DNA from: JALZCH01 sp036387135
GTDB lineage: Bacteria; Acidobacteriota; Blastocatellia; Pyrinomonadales; Pyrinomonadaceae
Assembly (NCBI GenBank): GCA_036387135.1
Contig: DASVUH010000007.1
Span: 24,331-88,330 of the forward strand
Reading direction: 5' to 3'
DNA: 64,000 nt
Positions 43,988 through 53,200 of this stretch are shown one piece after another. The notes below the pieces were generated by a model that searched no databases, was not told where the DNA came from, and was given only the letters and a program-made list of their open reading frames with translations. Each line of letters begins with the position of its first letter. Position 1 is the stretch's first letter. The position numbers and the translations under genes were made by a program.

Positions 43988-44078
43988 CAAGTCACCGAGT
44001 TTAGGGAAATTTTATCTGATTTAAATTCCTTTTTGACTCGCCAGACTGGCTACACTTGCTGGACTCGCCCGACTCTGA
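43964..44078. repeat. Inverted repeat with 9-nt units (site H)
   Basis: Left arm (about 43964-44000) and right arm (about 44035-44078) are imperfect complements with units such as GACTCGCCA, GACTGGCTA and CACTTGCTG. The left arm overlaps the last codons of the kinase gene; the right arm ends two bases before the ATG of the next gene. It is the only site here with a 9-nt period. Confidence 0.75.
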
Positions 44079-44080
44079 AG

Positions 44081-45469
44081 ATGAGCAGACGCTTACATAC
44101 AAGAGCAATCGGGCTTTCAGTCGCCGAAGGAGCAATAATTTTCGGCGGGCTGATGCTGGCTTTGTATTTGCGCGTCGGCGCGGACGGAGCGCATTACGAG
44201 CTAAACGAGCGCGGGGCGTGGATGAAAATCTCTATCGCCACCGTTTTTTGCGTCGTTTCGCTTTTTATCTACGACCTTTACAGCTTTACGGTGTTCAGCG
44301 ACCGTCGCGAGCTGATTTATCGCCTGCTGCAAGCTCTCGGCACGGCTTGGGCATCGCTCGCGCTTTTGTTTTATTTCGCGCCGGATTTGATGATCGGGCG
44401 CGGCGTGACGATTTTGAGCGTTCCGCTCGTCGCCGCTCTTTTGCTCGGCTGGCGCATCCTTATTCACTGGCTGACGGCGCATCCCGACATCGGCGAAAGA
44501 GTTTTAATCGTCGGTTCGGACGAAGCCGCAATCAACATCGCCAAAGTGACGAAAGCGCATCAAGCCGCCGGTTATCGAGTCGTCGGTTTTCTGTCGGGCG
44601 AGCCGGAACTGGTCGGGAAAAGCCTATTTAATCCCAAAGTTATCGGTTTGATGGAAGACCTTGAAAACGTCGTCAAAAAAGAGAAAATTGACCGCGTAAT
44701 CATTGCCATCCGCGACCGGCGCGGGGCGTTTCCGACCGAGCAGCTTCTAAAACTGAGCTTGTCGGGCGATGTCGCCATTGAAGAATTTACGAGCTTTCAC
44801 GAACGTCTGACCGGGCAGGTGCATCTCGATATGCTGCGCCCTTCGTGGCTGATTTTCGCCGGAAGATTGCGCGAAACCAGATTCCGCTCTTTTGCGCGCG
44901 AGATTGTGCATCGAGGTTTGGCTTTAATCGGATTGGTTGTGTCGCTGCCGATTGCGATTTTGACCGCGATTGCCATCAAATTGGAATCGCCGGGCGCTGT
45001 TTTTTACCGGCAGGAGCGCGTCGGGAAAAAAGGCAAGCCGTTTGAAGTCATCAAATTCCGCTCGATGTGCACGGACGCGGAAAAAGACGGGCAGGCGATT
45101 TGGGCTACGGAAAACGATGCGCGTGTTACTCGCGTCGGGCGCATAATTCGGACTTTGAGAATTGACGAGATTCCGCAATTCTGGTGCATTATAAAAGGCG
45201 AAATGAGCTTTGTCGGACCGCGCCCGGAACGCCCGGTTTTCGTCGAGCAATTGGCGCACGAAATTCCGTTTTACGAACAGCGCCATCTCGTCGCGCCCGG
45301 TTTAACGGGATGGGCGCAGGTGCGCTATCCTTACGGCGCATCGGTCGAAGATGCGAGACAAAAGCTGCAATACGATTTGTATTACATCAAAAATCAAAGT
45401 CTCCTGCTTGATTTGCTGATTGTTCTCGAAACGTTCAAAACAATTTTGTTCGGACGCGGCGCAAGATAA
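44081..45469 (+). CDS. Undecaprenyl-phosphate sugar phosphotransferase (EPS initiating enzyme)
   Basis: This enzyme transfers a sugar phosphate to the lipid carrier to start each repeat unit. Four or five helices at the N-terminus precede a CoA-binding-like domain (about 150-270, GERVLIVGSDEAA) and a C-terminal sugar-transferase domain with one helix, YRQERVGKKGKPFEVIKFRSM, RRLR-type DEIPQ (RIDEIPQFWCIIKGEMSFVG) and PGLTGWAQV. The start at 44081 is the ATG after repeat H; a TTG frame from 44033 lies inside the repeat. Length 462 residues is usual for this family. Confidence 0.9.
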   Translation: MSRRLHTRAIGLSVAEGAIIFGGLMLALYLRVGADGAHYELNERGAWMKISIATVFCVVSLFIYDLYSFTVFSDRRELIYRLLQALGTAWASLALLFYFAPDLMIGRGVTILSVPLVAALLLGWRILIHWLTAHPDIGERVLIVGSDEAAINIAKVTKAHQAAGYRVVGFLSGEPELVGKSLFNPKVIGLMEDLENVVKKEKIDRVIIAIRDRRGAFPTEQLLKLSLSGDVAIEEFTSFHERLTGQVHLDMLRPSWLIFAGRLRETRFRSFAREIVHRGLALIGLVVSLPIAILTAIAIKLESPGAVFYRQERVGKKGKPFEVIKFRSMCTDAEKDGQAIWATENDARVTRVGRIIRTLRIDEIPQFWCIIKGEMSFVGPRPERPVFVEQLAHEIPFYEQRHLVAPGLTGWAQVRYPYGASVEDARQKLQYDLYYIKNQSLLLDLLIVLETFKTILFGRGAR

Positions 45470-45487
45470 ATTTTGAGGTAAAAAACG

Positions 45488-46360
45488 ATGAAAGCTGTAA
45501 AAAATTTGGGGATATTTTGTTCGGTTATTTTCGCTTTTGCGGCAACAACCGCCGTGACCGCGCAGCAAACCGCGCCTGCGCCGGAAGAAAAGAAAGTCGA
45601 AATCACAAAAAGCGAGACGAAAACCGAAGCTCCCGCCGTAGAACCGGAAAAAACTCCGCCGCCCGCACACGCGCAAACGCCGGACGCCGGAAAAGTGCTG
45701 CCCGAAGATGTGCCGGACGCGATGAAACAAAACCGGCGCGGGCAAATGTCCGAAGAAGAAGCCGCCGTTGTGCCTTATTACAACAACTTTTTGTCGAATT
45801 ATTATCTTGGACCCGAAGACGTAATTTCGGTCGAAGTTTTCGCGCAGCCTAATTATTCAAAAACTGGAATCACGATTCCGCCCAACGGCAGAATTTCTTA
45901 TCCGCTGATCCGCGAGGGCGTTTTTGTCGCCGGAAAAACCGTCGAACAAATAGCCGAAGAGATCACGAAAAAGCTTGACGAATATATTATTGACCCGAAA
46001 GTTATGGTTTCTCTCGACCGCGCGGTTTCGGCGCGTTACAGCGTTCTGGGCGATGTCGGCAAACCGGGCGTTTACACGATGTCGCGCCGCGTGAGCGTTC
46101 ACGAAGCGATTGCCGAAGCGAGCGGGATTTTAGTCACCGGAAACAAAAAAGAAGTCATCGTGCTGCGGCGCGGACAGGACGGCAGACCTTCGCCGATTGC
46201 CGTTAATTTGCAGGACATCGAACGCGGCAAAGCCAGAGAAGAAGTTTTCCTCGTTCCCGGCGACCAAATAATTGTTCCGGGCAATAAAATCAAAGTCTGG
46301 AAAAACGTGATGAATCTGCTCCCGATTATCGGTTTCGCCCGAATGTTTACCGGGTTTTAA
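45488..46360 (+). CDS. Polysaccharide export protein (Wza-like, SLBB domain)
   Basis: This 290-residue exported protein has a signal peptide (about 1-24, ending VTAQQ), a Lys/Pro-rich linker, the polysaccharide export domain starting YYLGPEDVISVEVF and one SLBB domain (YSVLGDVGKPGVYTM, VPGDQIIVPGNK). It would form the outer-membrane exit pore for the polymer. No lipobox Cys is present, unlike E. coli Wza. It follows the glycosyltransferase gene by 18 bases. Confidence 0.9.
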   Translation: MKAVKNLGIFCSVIFAFAATTAVTAQQTAPAPEEKKVEITKSETKTEAPAVEPEKTPPPAHAQTPDAGKVLPEDVPDAMKQNRRGQMSEEEAAVVPYYNNFLSNYYLGPEDVISVEVFAQPNYSKTGITIPPNGRISYPLIREGVFVAGKTVEQIAEEITKKLDEYIIDPKVMVSLDRAVSARYSVLGDVGKPGVYTMSRRVSVHEAIAEASGILVTGNKKEVIVLRRGQDGRPSPIAVNLQDIERGKAREEVFLVPGDQIIVPGNKIKVWKNVMNLLPIIGFARMFTGF

Positions 46361-46365
46361 GCCAG

Positions 46366-47505
46366 ATGCCGACTTCTAAATTCAATAATAAATTAAACGC
46401 AGAGACGCAGAGATGCAGAGATTTTCTTTCAAAATGGTCTCTGCGTCTCTGCGTCTCTGCGTTTAAAATCAAGTTTTGCAAATTGGCAGCGCTTTGTTGT
46501 CTCGCAATCTTTTTATTGCAGCAAGCAAATGCGGGCGAATGGCGCAAACAGCCTTCGGGAACTTTGTCGTGGCTGCACTCGATTTATTTTCTCGACGCAA
46601 AACGCGGCTGGATTGCGGGGAGCAACGGCACTCTGCTGACGACGACCGACGGCGGCGAGACTTGGAAAAAGGCGGTGAAACCTTCGGAAGATAATCTGCG
46701 GGACGTATTTTTCACAGATGAAAATAACGGCTGGCTGCTCGCCGAACGCGACGTTTTCAAGCTCAAATCGGCGGGCGAAGCGCGCTCGGTTTTGCTTCGC
46801 ACAACCGACGGCGGCGCGACCTGGGAGCGAACCGGCGTTTTTCCGACGAGCAAAACGGCGAATCCGCAATTTACCCGCCTGCTCGTTTCCGACGACCGCT
46901 CGACCGCTTGGGCAATCGGCGAGCTTGGCAGCGTTTACGCGCTCGAAAACAACCAGATTTGGCAAAAACAAGTTTCACCGACCAGATTTCTGCTGCGCGG
47001 GGGCGCGATTTTTAACCGGAGCGAAGCGGTTTTAATCGGCGCGGGCGCAACGATACTGCACACCGCCGACGGCGGCGGCATCTGGCGCGAAGCCAGAGTT
47101 TATGCGGCGGAAAACGCTCGTTTTAATTCGGTCTTTTTCGCCACGCGCTCGCTCGGCTGGGCGGTGGGTACCGGCGGTCGGATTTTCGCCTCCGCCGACG
47201 GCGGCAAAACCTGGCGCGGGCAAAATTCCCCGCTCGCCGCAGACCTTTTGGACGTTTGCTTCGTGACGCCGAACGAAGGCTGGGCGGCGGGCGACGGCGG
47301 CGCGCTGCTTCGCACGACAAACAGCGGAAACACCTGGACGCCCGAAAAAATCAACACGACGCACCGCCTCGAACGAATCGTTTTCCTCGGTCGGGAACGC
47401 GGTTTCGCAGTCGGTTTCGGCGGAACAATTCTCTCCTATTCAAACGAAAACACGCCGCGTCCGCGTCTAGCCGCGAAATCAAATCCTTCTCTGAAAATCA
47501 ATTAA
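46366..47505 (+). CDS. YCF48/BNR-repeat exported protein at the end of the EPS operon
   Basis: This beta-propeller type protein of 379 residues has several copies of the YCF48-like unit: aromatic-x-D-x-x-x-GW-A/I-G, then TTDGG-x-TW (for example GWIAGSNGTLLTTTDGGETW). The natural N-terminus appears to be the signal peptide CKLAALCCLAIFLL ending QANAG. Residues 10-35 before it (NAETQRCRDFLSKW, LRLCVSAFKIKF) are read from inverted repeat F, so the repeat has probably displaced the original start. Only the ATG at 46366, six bases after the Wza-like stop, keeps the signal peptide in frame. A role in assembly of the secreted polymer machinery is a guess. Confidence 0.75.
   Translation: MPTSKFNNKLNAETQRCRDFLSKWSLRLCVSAFKIKFCKLAALCCLAIFLLQQANAGEWRKQPSGTLSWLHSIYFLDAKRGWIAGSNGTLLTTTDGGETWKKAVKPSEDNLRDVFFTDENNGWLLAERDVFKLKSAGEARSVLLRTTDGGATWERTGVFPTSKTANPQFTRLLVSDDRSTAWAIGELGSVYALENNQIWQKQVSPTRFLLRGGAIFNRSEAVLIGAGATILHTADGGGIWREARVYAAENARFNSVFFATRSLGWAVGTGGRIFASADGGKTWRGQNSPLAADLLDVCFVTPNEGWAAGDGGALLRTTNSGNTWTPEKINTTHRLERIVFLGRERGFAVGFGGTILSYSNENTPRPRLAAKSNPSLKIN
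46394..46467. repeat. Inverted repeat with 8-nt units (site F)
   Basis: The left arm has three octamers of ACGCAGAG type, and the right arm three of CTCTGCGT. The 29-bp arms match except at about one position, with a 16-base A/T-rich loop. It is inside the apparent 5' end of the YCF48 gene. The octamer is the one seen at site G. Confidence 0.9.
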
Positions 47506-47745
47506 CTCCTTTAACCAAAGAATTTATTTTCGCCCGTTAAAAACCTCTTGATTGTTTTCGTCATATCGTCCTAATATTGCTCAGCTAAAATTAAGCCAAT
47601 TCAAATTTGTCGCGGCAAACGGCTGTTTTTAACAGCGGTATTTTCGGACAGGGAAACAGTTTTAAGAATTTGAAAACTGCCTCATTATCGCGTTTGAACT
47701 CGCGCACAAAATTTGTTTGGCAAAACTGAGATGGAGAAAAGAAGG

Positions 47746-49458
47746 ATGAGAAAACTTTTATTTACGCTCGCGCTCTTTTGCGCCATTTTGTTCGGCTCGT
47801 TGCTTGAAACATCGGCACAAACGGTACCGACACTTTTAAATGAAATCGTCATCAATCCGCCGGGAACCGATAACCCGTGCGAATATATCGAAATTCGCGG
47901 AGCGCCCGGCGCCACTTTGACCAATACTTATGTAGTCGCTATTGAAGGAGATGCAGCGCCTTCCGGTACCGCCGATTTGGTGGTTGATCTTAACGGTCGA
48001 ACCATCGGTTCAAACGGTATTTTGATTATCACGGGGGCAACAACCTGCACCGGCAGAACAATTGCAGCAGGCGCAACGCAGGTTACGGATACGCAGCTCG
48101 ACACCGGTGCCAGCGGAATTGAAAACGGAACTATTACATTTTTGCTTGTCACCAGTCCGACTCCGATTGTCGAAGGTACGGATTACGACACCAACAATGA
48201 CGGAACGCTCGAAGCCTTGCCTGCGGGCGCTGTGGTTCTAGACGCAATCGGTGTCGCTGAGGATGATTTCGGCGATATTGTTTATTACGGACAGGTCGTC
48301 ACACAGAATAATAATCTTCCGCCGCAGGCAATAACTCGTTTTACGGGCAACAATAATCCTGTTTCGTCGGGCGCGTGGTACGGCGGAGCGATTGATACGG
48401 CGGCTGGGAGCGGTTCGAACGTTTACAGCACAACAAACAGAACCTCGAATTTCCCGACCGGCGGAGCGCTGACGCCGGGCGCGCCCAACGTCGGCACATT
48501 TGTGCCAGCGGACGTTCCGGTTGATTTTAACGGCGACGGCAGAAGCGATTTCGTCGTTGTTCGCTCCTCCGGCTCGCAAGCGCAATCTACTTGGCTATCT
48601 CCAATCGGCACAGGCGGAGGCACCGCAATTTTAAGTTTCGGACTTGGCGTCGGCATCGGCGGAGACGTTCCCGTTCCTGAAGATTACGACGGCGACGGCA
48701 GAGACGATGCTGCCGTTTGGCGAGTCCTGCCAAACGACGCAAACCGCGGATATTTTCATATTAATCGCAGCAGCGGCGGCTCGGTTCAAACAGAACAATT
48801 CGGCACTTTAAACGATAATCCGACCGTCGTCGGGGACTACGACGGCGATAACAAAGCCGATCTGGCGGTTTACCGCACGACGACTTCGGCGGCTCCGCTG
48901 CCGTGCGGACCGAATGCCGGAGTCTGGTTTTATCGTCCTTCCGCCACGCCCGCAATCAGTTTCCGGTATATTTGCTGGGGTGCGGCAGGCGATATTCCCG
49001 TCCCGGGCGATTACGACGGCGACGGCAGAATGGACGCGGCTGTTTATCGTCCGTCAACGGGAACTTTCTTCGTTGCTAAATCGGCTGGCGGAACCGAAGC
49101 AGTTCCTTTCGGAGCGGCAGGCGACATTCCCGTCCCGGGCGATTACGACGGCGACGGGCGAACCGATTACGCGGTCGCACGTCAGGGAACGCAGTGGACA
49201 TTCTTTATCCGCCTGCAAACGGGCGGATTTCAAACATATCAATTCGGCGCGCCGACTGATCTTCTCGTTCCCGGCGATTACACGGGCGACGGCAAATTCG
49301 ATATTGCGGTTTACCGTTCATCTACCGGCACGTTTTACGTGCGCCCCGTGCAAACTCTCGGAACGGCTGATTTTGCCTTCAAATGGGGACAGCAGGGCGA
49401 TTACCCGGTAGCAAACTTCAGAGTTACTCCGATTGTGACATTGATAGCTACTCCGTAA
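47746..49458 (+). CDS. Secreted FG-GAP/VCBS-repeat protein with a lamin-tail-like domain
   Basis: This 570-residue secreted protein has a signal peptide (MRKLLFTLALFCAILF, ending TSAQ), a lamin-tail-like domain beginning LLNEIVINPPGTDNPCEYIEIRG, and five or six FG-GAP/VCBS units in the C-terminal half, each with a calcium-loop motif (DYDGDGRTDYAVAR, DFNGDGRSDFVVVR) and a F-G-x-x-x-D-x-P-V-P spacer. Calcium-binding propeller or ladder proteins of this type are surface adhesins or structural proteins. ATG at 47746 is chosen because GGAG precedes it by nine bases. It is followed by a strong terminator. Confidence 0.85.
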   Translation: MRKLLFTLALFCAILFGSLLETSAQTVPTLLNEIVINPPGTDNPCEYIEIRGAPGATLTNTYVVAIEGDAAPSGTADLVVDLNGRTIGSNGILIITGATTCTGRTIAAGATQVTDTQLDTGASGIENGTITFLLVTSPTPIVEGTDYDTNNDGTLEALPAGAVVLDAIGVAEDDFGDIVYYGQVVTQNNNLPPQAITRFTGNNNPVSSGAWYGGAIDTAAGSGSNVYSTTNRTSNFPTGGALTPGAPNVGTFVPADVPVDFNGDGRSDFVVVRSSGSQAQSTWLSPIGTGGGTAILSFGLGVGIGGDVPVPEDYDGDGRDDAAVWRVLPNDANRGYFHINRSSGGSVQTEQFGTLNDNPTVVGDYDGDNKADLAVYRTTTSAAPLPCGPNAGVWFYRPSATPAISFRYICWGAAGDIPVPGDYDGDGRMDAAVYRPSTGTFFVAKSAGGTEAVPFGAAGDIPVPGDYDGDGRTDYAVARQGTQWTFFIRLQTGGFQTYQFGAPTDLLVPGDYTGDGKFDIAVYRSSTGTFYVRPVQTLGTADFAFKWGQQGDYPVANFRVTPIVTLIATP

Positions 49459-49467
49459 ACGGTTGAT

Positions 49468-49512
49468 AATTTCGTTTCAGCGATGGAGCGTATCGCTGAA
49501 ACGAAATTTTTT
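49468..49512 (+). terminator. Intrinsic terminator after the FG-GAP gene
   Basis: A perfect 17-bp inverted repeat (AATTTCGTTTCAGCGAT and its complement) with a 7-base loop is followed by TTTT. It starts ten bases after the stop codon. Confidence 0.9.
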
Positions 49513-49582
49513 GGTGTAAACTTAAAGGCGCGTGGTTTAATCTCACGCGCTTTTTATTTTTTGTTCCAAAGGAGATTTTACC

Positions 49583-50083
49583 GTGCTTCGACTTTTATTT
49601 ATTTTCGCTTTTATTTTCGCCGTTCAAACAATTGAAATCGGCGCGCAGCCGCCGCAAAAACCCGCTCCGCAAACTCAAACCAGCGTCACCGCGCCGATTA
49701 AAACCATCGGGCGCAAGCTTGATGTCAAAACCAGTCCGGCTTATGCGGAATTGGTTATGAAACGAACCGAAGTTGCCGCCGATTTGGAAGTTTTGCTGCC
49801 GGATTACACCGAAGAATCGCCCGAAGTCAGGGAAAAGCGTCTGAGTCTGCAAATTTTGGACGCGGCTCTGAAACGGCTGGAAACCGTTACGCTCGAACAA
49901 TATCTGGCTTTGACTCCGGCGGTCGGCAAAATGCTCGCGCGTAAATTGGAAGCCGAAGCCGAGCTGAAAATCCTGAGTGAGATTTACACTGATGATCATC
50001 CGGCGGTCAAAAAATCCAAAATCCGCTTTAAGGTTTTTGATGCGGAATTAAAAAGGCTCTTGCTGCAAACCAATTCGCAATAG
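49583..50083 (+). CDS. Small secreted protein with two copies of a chain-length-protein motif
   Basis: The 166-residue product starts at GTG (AAAGGAG precedes it by eight bases), has a signal peptide (1-21, ending GAQ), a Pro/Gln linker and two similar ~50-residue units (51-99 and 111-160). Both units follow S/TPAxxxLxxxx - L - Y - T-x-E/D-x-x-P-x-V - K - L/I. The same pattern is seen in the Wzz/GumC-like protein at 40059 (TPAYADLIKRRTEY, YRPKHPDV). I do not know the function; interference with or capping of the polysaccharide co-polymerase is a guess. Charged helices suggest coiled-coil hairpins. Confidence 0.65.
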   Translation: MLRLLFIFAFIFAVQTIEIGAQPPQKPAPQTQTSVTAPIKTIGRKLDVKTSPAYAELVMKRTEVAADLEVLLPDYTEESPEVREKRLSLQILDAALKRLETVTLEQYLALTPAVGKMLARKLEAEAELKILSEIYTDDHPAVKKSKIRFKVFDAELKRLLLQTNSQ

Positions 50084-50110
50084 ATTTGAAAATTTAAACG
50101 CTATCAGACC

Positions 50111-50152
50111 AAACAAAAAGGGCGTGTATCTACACGTCCTTTTTGTTTCAGA
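50111..50152. terminator. Intrinsic terminator of the small secreted protein gene
   Basis: AAACAAAAAGGGCGTGTA and a complement with one mismatch form an 18-bp stem with a tiny loop, giving a T-run on both strands. It starts 28 bases after the stop codon. Confidence 0.85.
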
Positions 50153-50194
50153 CTGTTTTAGAACAGATTTCAAATAAACGAGATACCAGATAAA

Positions 50195-50232
50195 ACGGGC
50201 GCGTTTCCCTTTAGAAACGCGCCCGTAAGTTT
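50195..50232. terminator. Intrinsic terminator near the end of the TonB receptor gene
   Basis: A perfect 13-bp GC-rich stem (ACGGGCGCGTTTC and its complement) with a 6-base loop is followed on the plus strand by AAGTTTTT. On the minus strand a shorter A/T tract follows. With the hairpin at 50111 it separates two convergent genes. Confidence 0.8.
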
Positions 50233-50255
50233 TTAGCCGAGATAAACAGACAAAA

Positions 50256-53200
50256 TTAGAAGTGGAATCGAACGGCAAACTGAATTTGTCGTTCGCGGAA
50301 GTTATTGCTATCGGTCGAGAAGATGCTTCCAAAAGTCGGCTGAGAACATAAGCCGTTTGCATCATTGGTTGTTATTCCATTGATCGAGAAACAATTTGAA
50401 ACTCCGCCGGAAGTCACCGGTAAAGCGTATTGTGTGAAGTTAAGACCGGAAACCTGAGTTCGGTTGAAGATATTAAACCCTTCAGCCAACAACTCAAGAT
50501 TATATCTTTCGGTGAAATTGAATCGTTTTGAAACTCTTAAATCGACATTCCAAAGATCGGGATTGCGATAAGAATTGCGCTCGTTGAGCGGGAAACGATT
50601 GCTGCCGTTGGTGCCGTTTAAATTCGCAGGACCTGAGCCGGTAAACGGAGAGCCTGAGTAGTATATGAAAATAGGCGCAAGCGACCAGCCGTTAAGCAAG
50701 TAATTATAAAATGTGTTGTCGCTTCCATCGTACAGCGTCGGCGAATAAACCGCGCTGACTACGAATTTATGACGTATATCAAAATTACTCGGTCCCTCTT
50801 CAAGGTTTGGATTGAAAAGGTCTAACGGTTGATTAAAGATGCTGGTCGTAATTTGCGAGTTTTGTCCGGTATCCGTTGATTTCGCTAAAGTATAGCTGGC
50901 TTGGAATTGTAAGCCGTTTGTAAAACGGCGATTCCCTTGCAAAACTAAAGCGTGATATTGGGATTTCACCGAGCTTTGGAATTGAAGCAGTGACGGAAGC
51001 GCCGTATTAGCGCGGGTATATAACGGCAAAGTGATAGATTGTCCATTAAAATCTCCGCCGTAAACATTTAAGGTTCGGCTTCCGCCTGTCGGCATAATAT
51101 TCTGTTCTACAAATGTCGGCAAATACCGTCCCGTGCTTCCGATATACGAAACGGAAACAGCGGTATTTTTAGCAATTTCATGTTCAAGAACCAAGTCATA
51201 CTGATGAATCATTGGGGCTTGAAAATCTTCCTGATAAAAATTAATTGTAGCTGCCGCAAGCGTTTGATTATTGTTAGGCAGAATGTTTGGGAAGATAGGA
51301 CCGGATGCGGGTGCGATATTTACCGTTCCCTGACCGCCGGGATTACCGGTTCTCAGCAAATTATTCCAAACATGCCCGCCTAGGAAACGCCCGTAATAAA
51401 TTCCGTATCCTGCGCGAAGAGACGTTTTGCCTTCTCCCGTCAAATCGTATGCGAAACCGATACGCGGACCGAAGTTGTTTTTATCGCTCGGCAAGGTTGA
51501 TGTAGCTTCTGCAAGGGTTCTGCCGTCCCTCGGAATAACTGCGGTGCTGGTATTCGGGATTATTGCGTCGGGCAGTTTTTGATATTCGTAACGCAAGCCC
51601 ATATTTATGGTCAAACGCGGCGTGATGCGAAAATCATCCTGTGCAAAGAAGCTGTATTCGTTCATGCTGAATTTCAAACCCGGGATGCCCACGCCTTGAA
51701 CGTAATTGGCGGTGTAACATCTGCCAACGGTTCGGGTTGAAGTAATACATTGCGTCGTTGCCGGTAAAGCAGATTTGAAATTAACGTAATCAACGATAAA
51801 ATCATTGATGTTGCCGTATGTAAATTGACCGGCTTCGGAGTTTAAATTTTGAATATCATCGGTCACGCGATTAATATCGCCTCCGAATTTAAAGGTATGT
51901 CTTCCTGAAATCCAGGTAACTGTATCCGCAAATTGAACGCGGCTTTCAAAAGGATAACGAAGACGCTCAAAGTTAGAAGTCGTGCCAAATGTTAATCCGT
52001 TCGTCAAAGCAACCTGCGGGGAGCGTTGACCTTGAGAAGTGGTAGCACTCGCCGGCTCGCCCGGAAGCGGCTCCTGACTCAGCGCATATTCATTATCACG
52101 AGCGTATTGAAAACGAGCTTCGTTTAACAAATTAGGAGAAATCGTTGATTGCAGCCGTAAATTCAGCGTATCAACATCTACGAAATCATCACCGAAGCTT
52201 CTTCGCCCCAATGTGTTGGTGGCTTGCGTCTGCAAACCGGCGGGAGATTCCCAACGCAAACGATTATATGTTGCGCTGAACAAATTTTTGTCGTTAATCT
52301 GCCAGTCAATTTTTGGCAGGATTGTTGTCTGGTCGCCGCGGCGCGGTGTTTCACCCGTCAAGGAAGTCAAAAATTCTAAACTGCTGTTAATCTGAGCATT
52401 GGTCAATCCTCTGGCTAATAATGTCGTTTGGTTGACCGTACTTAAGTAGTTCAGAGTGGAAAATCTGGCGATACCGGGGAAGTTGCGTTTCTGCTGGTCG
52501 TAGCTGAAAAAGAAAAACAGGCGATTTTTAATAATCGGTCCTCCGATTGCGCCGCCGAATTGATGTCGAACATCTGTCGGTTTAATTCCTACCTGACTTG
52601 AGAAACCATTTACTATAGCCGGCACGAAGGACGCAGGATTACGCGCGCCGAATTTATTATTACGATAGTATTCAAAAAGCATCCCGCGAAATTGGTTGGT
52701 TCCGCTTTTTGTGATCGTATTCACCACGCCTCCCGCCGAGCGTCCGTATTCGGCTGAATAATTCGACGTGTTGACTTGAAACTCGCGAATTGCAGCCTGG
52801 CTGACAACATATCCGATGCGTGTGCGTCCGCGCTCTTCGGATTGGAATGATTGATTATTATCGCCGCCATCTACGGTGCTGTTGTTGAGCAAACCGGAAA
52901 TGCCGCGAAAACTAATCAAACCGAAATTGCCGTCGGGAACAGTCGCCGGCGTTAAAAGCACGAAGTTGGAAGCGCGGCGTCCGTTAATCGGCAGGTCGCG
53001 GATTGAAGTCTCGTTGATATTGGTCGCAAAGTCCTGCGAATTTGTATTGATAACAGGAGCTTCCGCAGTCACTTCGACGGTTGCGCTCGCTTGTCCGACG
53101 GTCAACGGGATGTTGACGGTCGTGACTTGACCGACTTCGACAATTACATTGTTTCCGGTAAAAGGGGCAAAGCCCGTTTGCGTAATGTTAATAGTATAAG

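Noticed and set aside
44033..44080. N-terminal extension of the sugar phosphotransferase
   Set aside because: It is repeat H read as protein from a TTG; ATG at 44081 fits the family.
1249..46467. CRISPR arrays
   Set aside because: The short-period repeats have no spacers of constant length and no cas genes are nearby.
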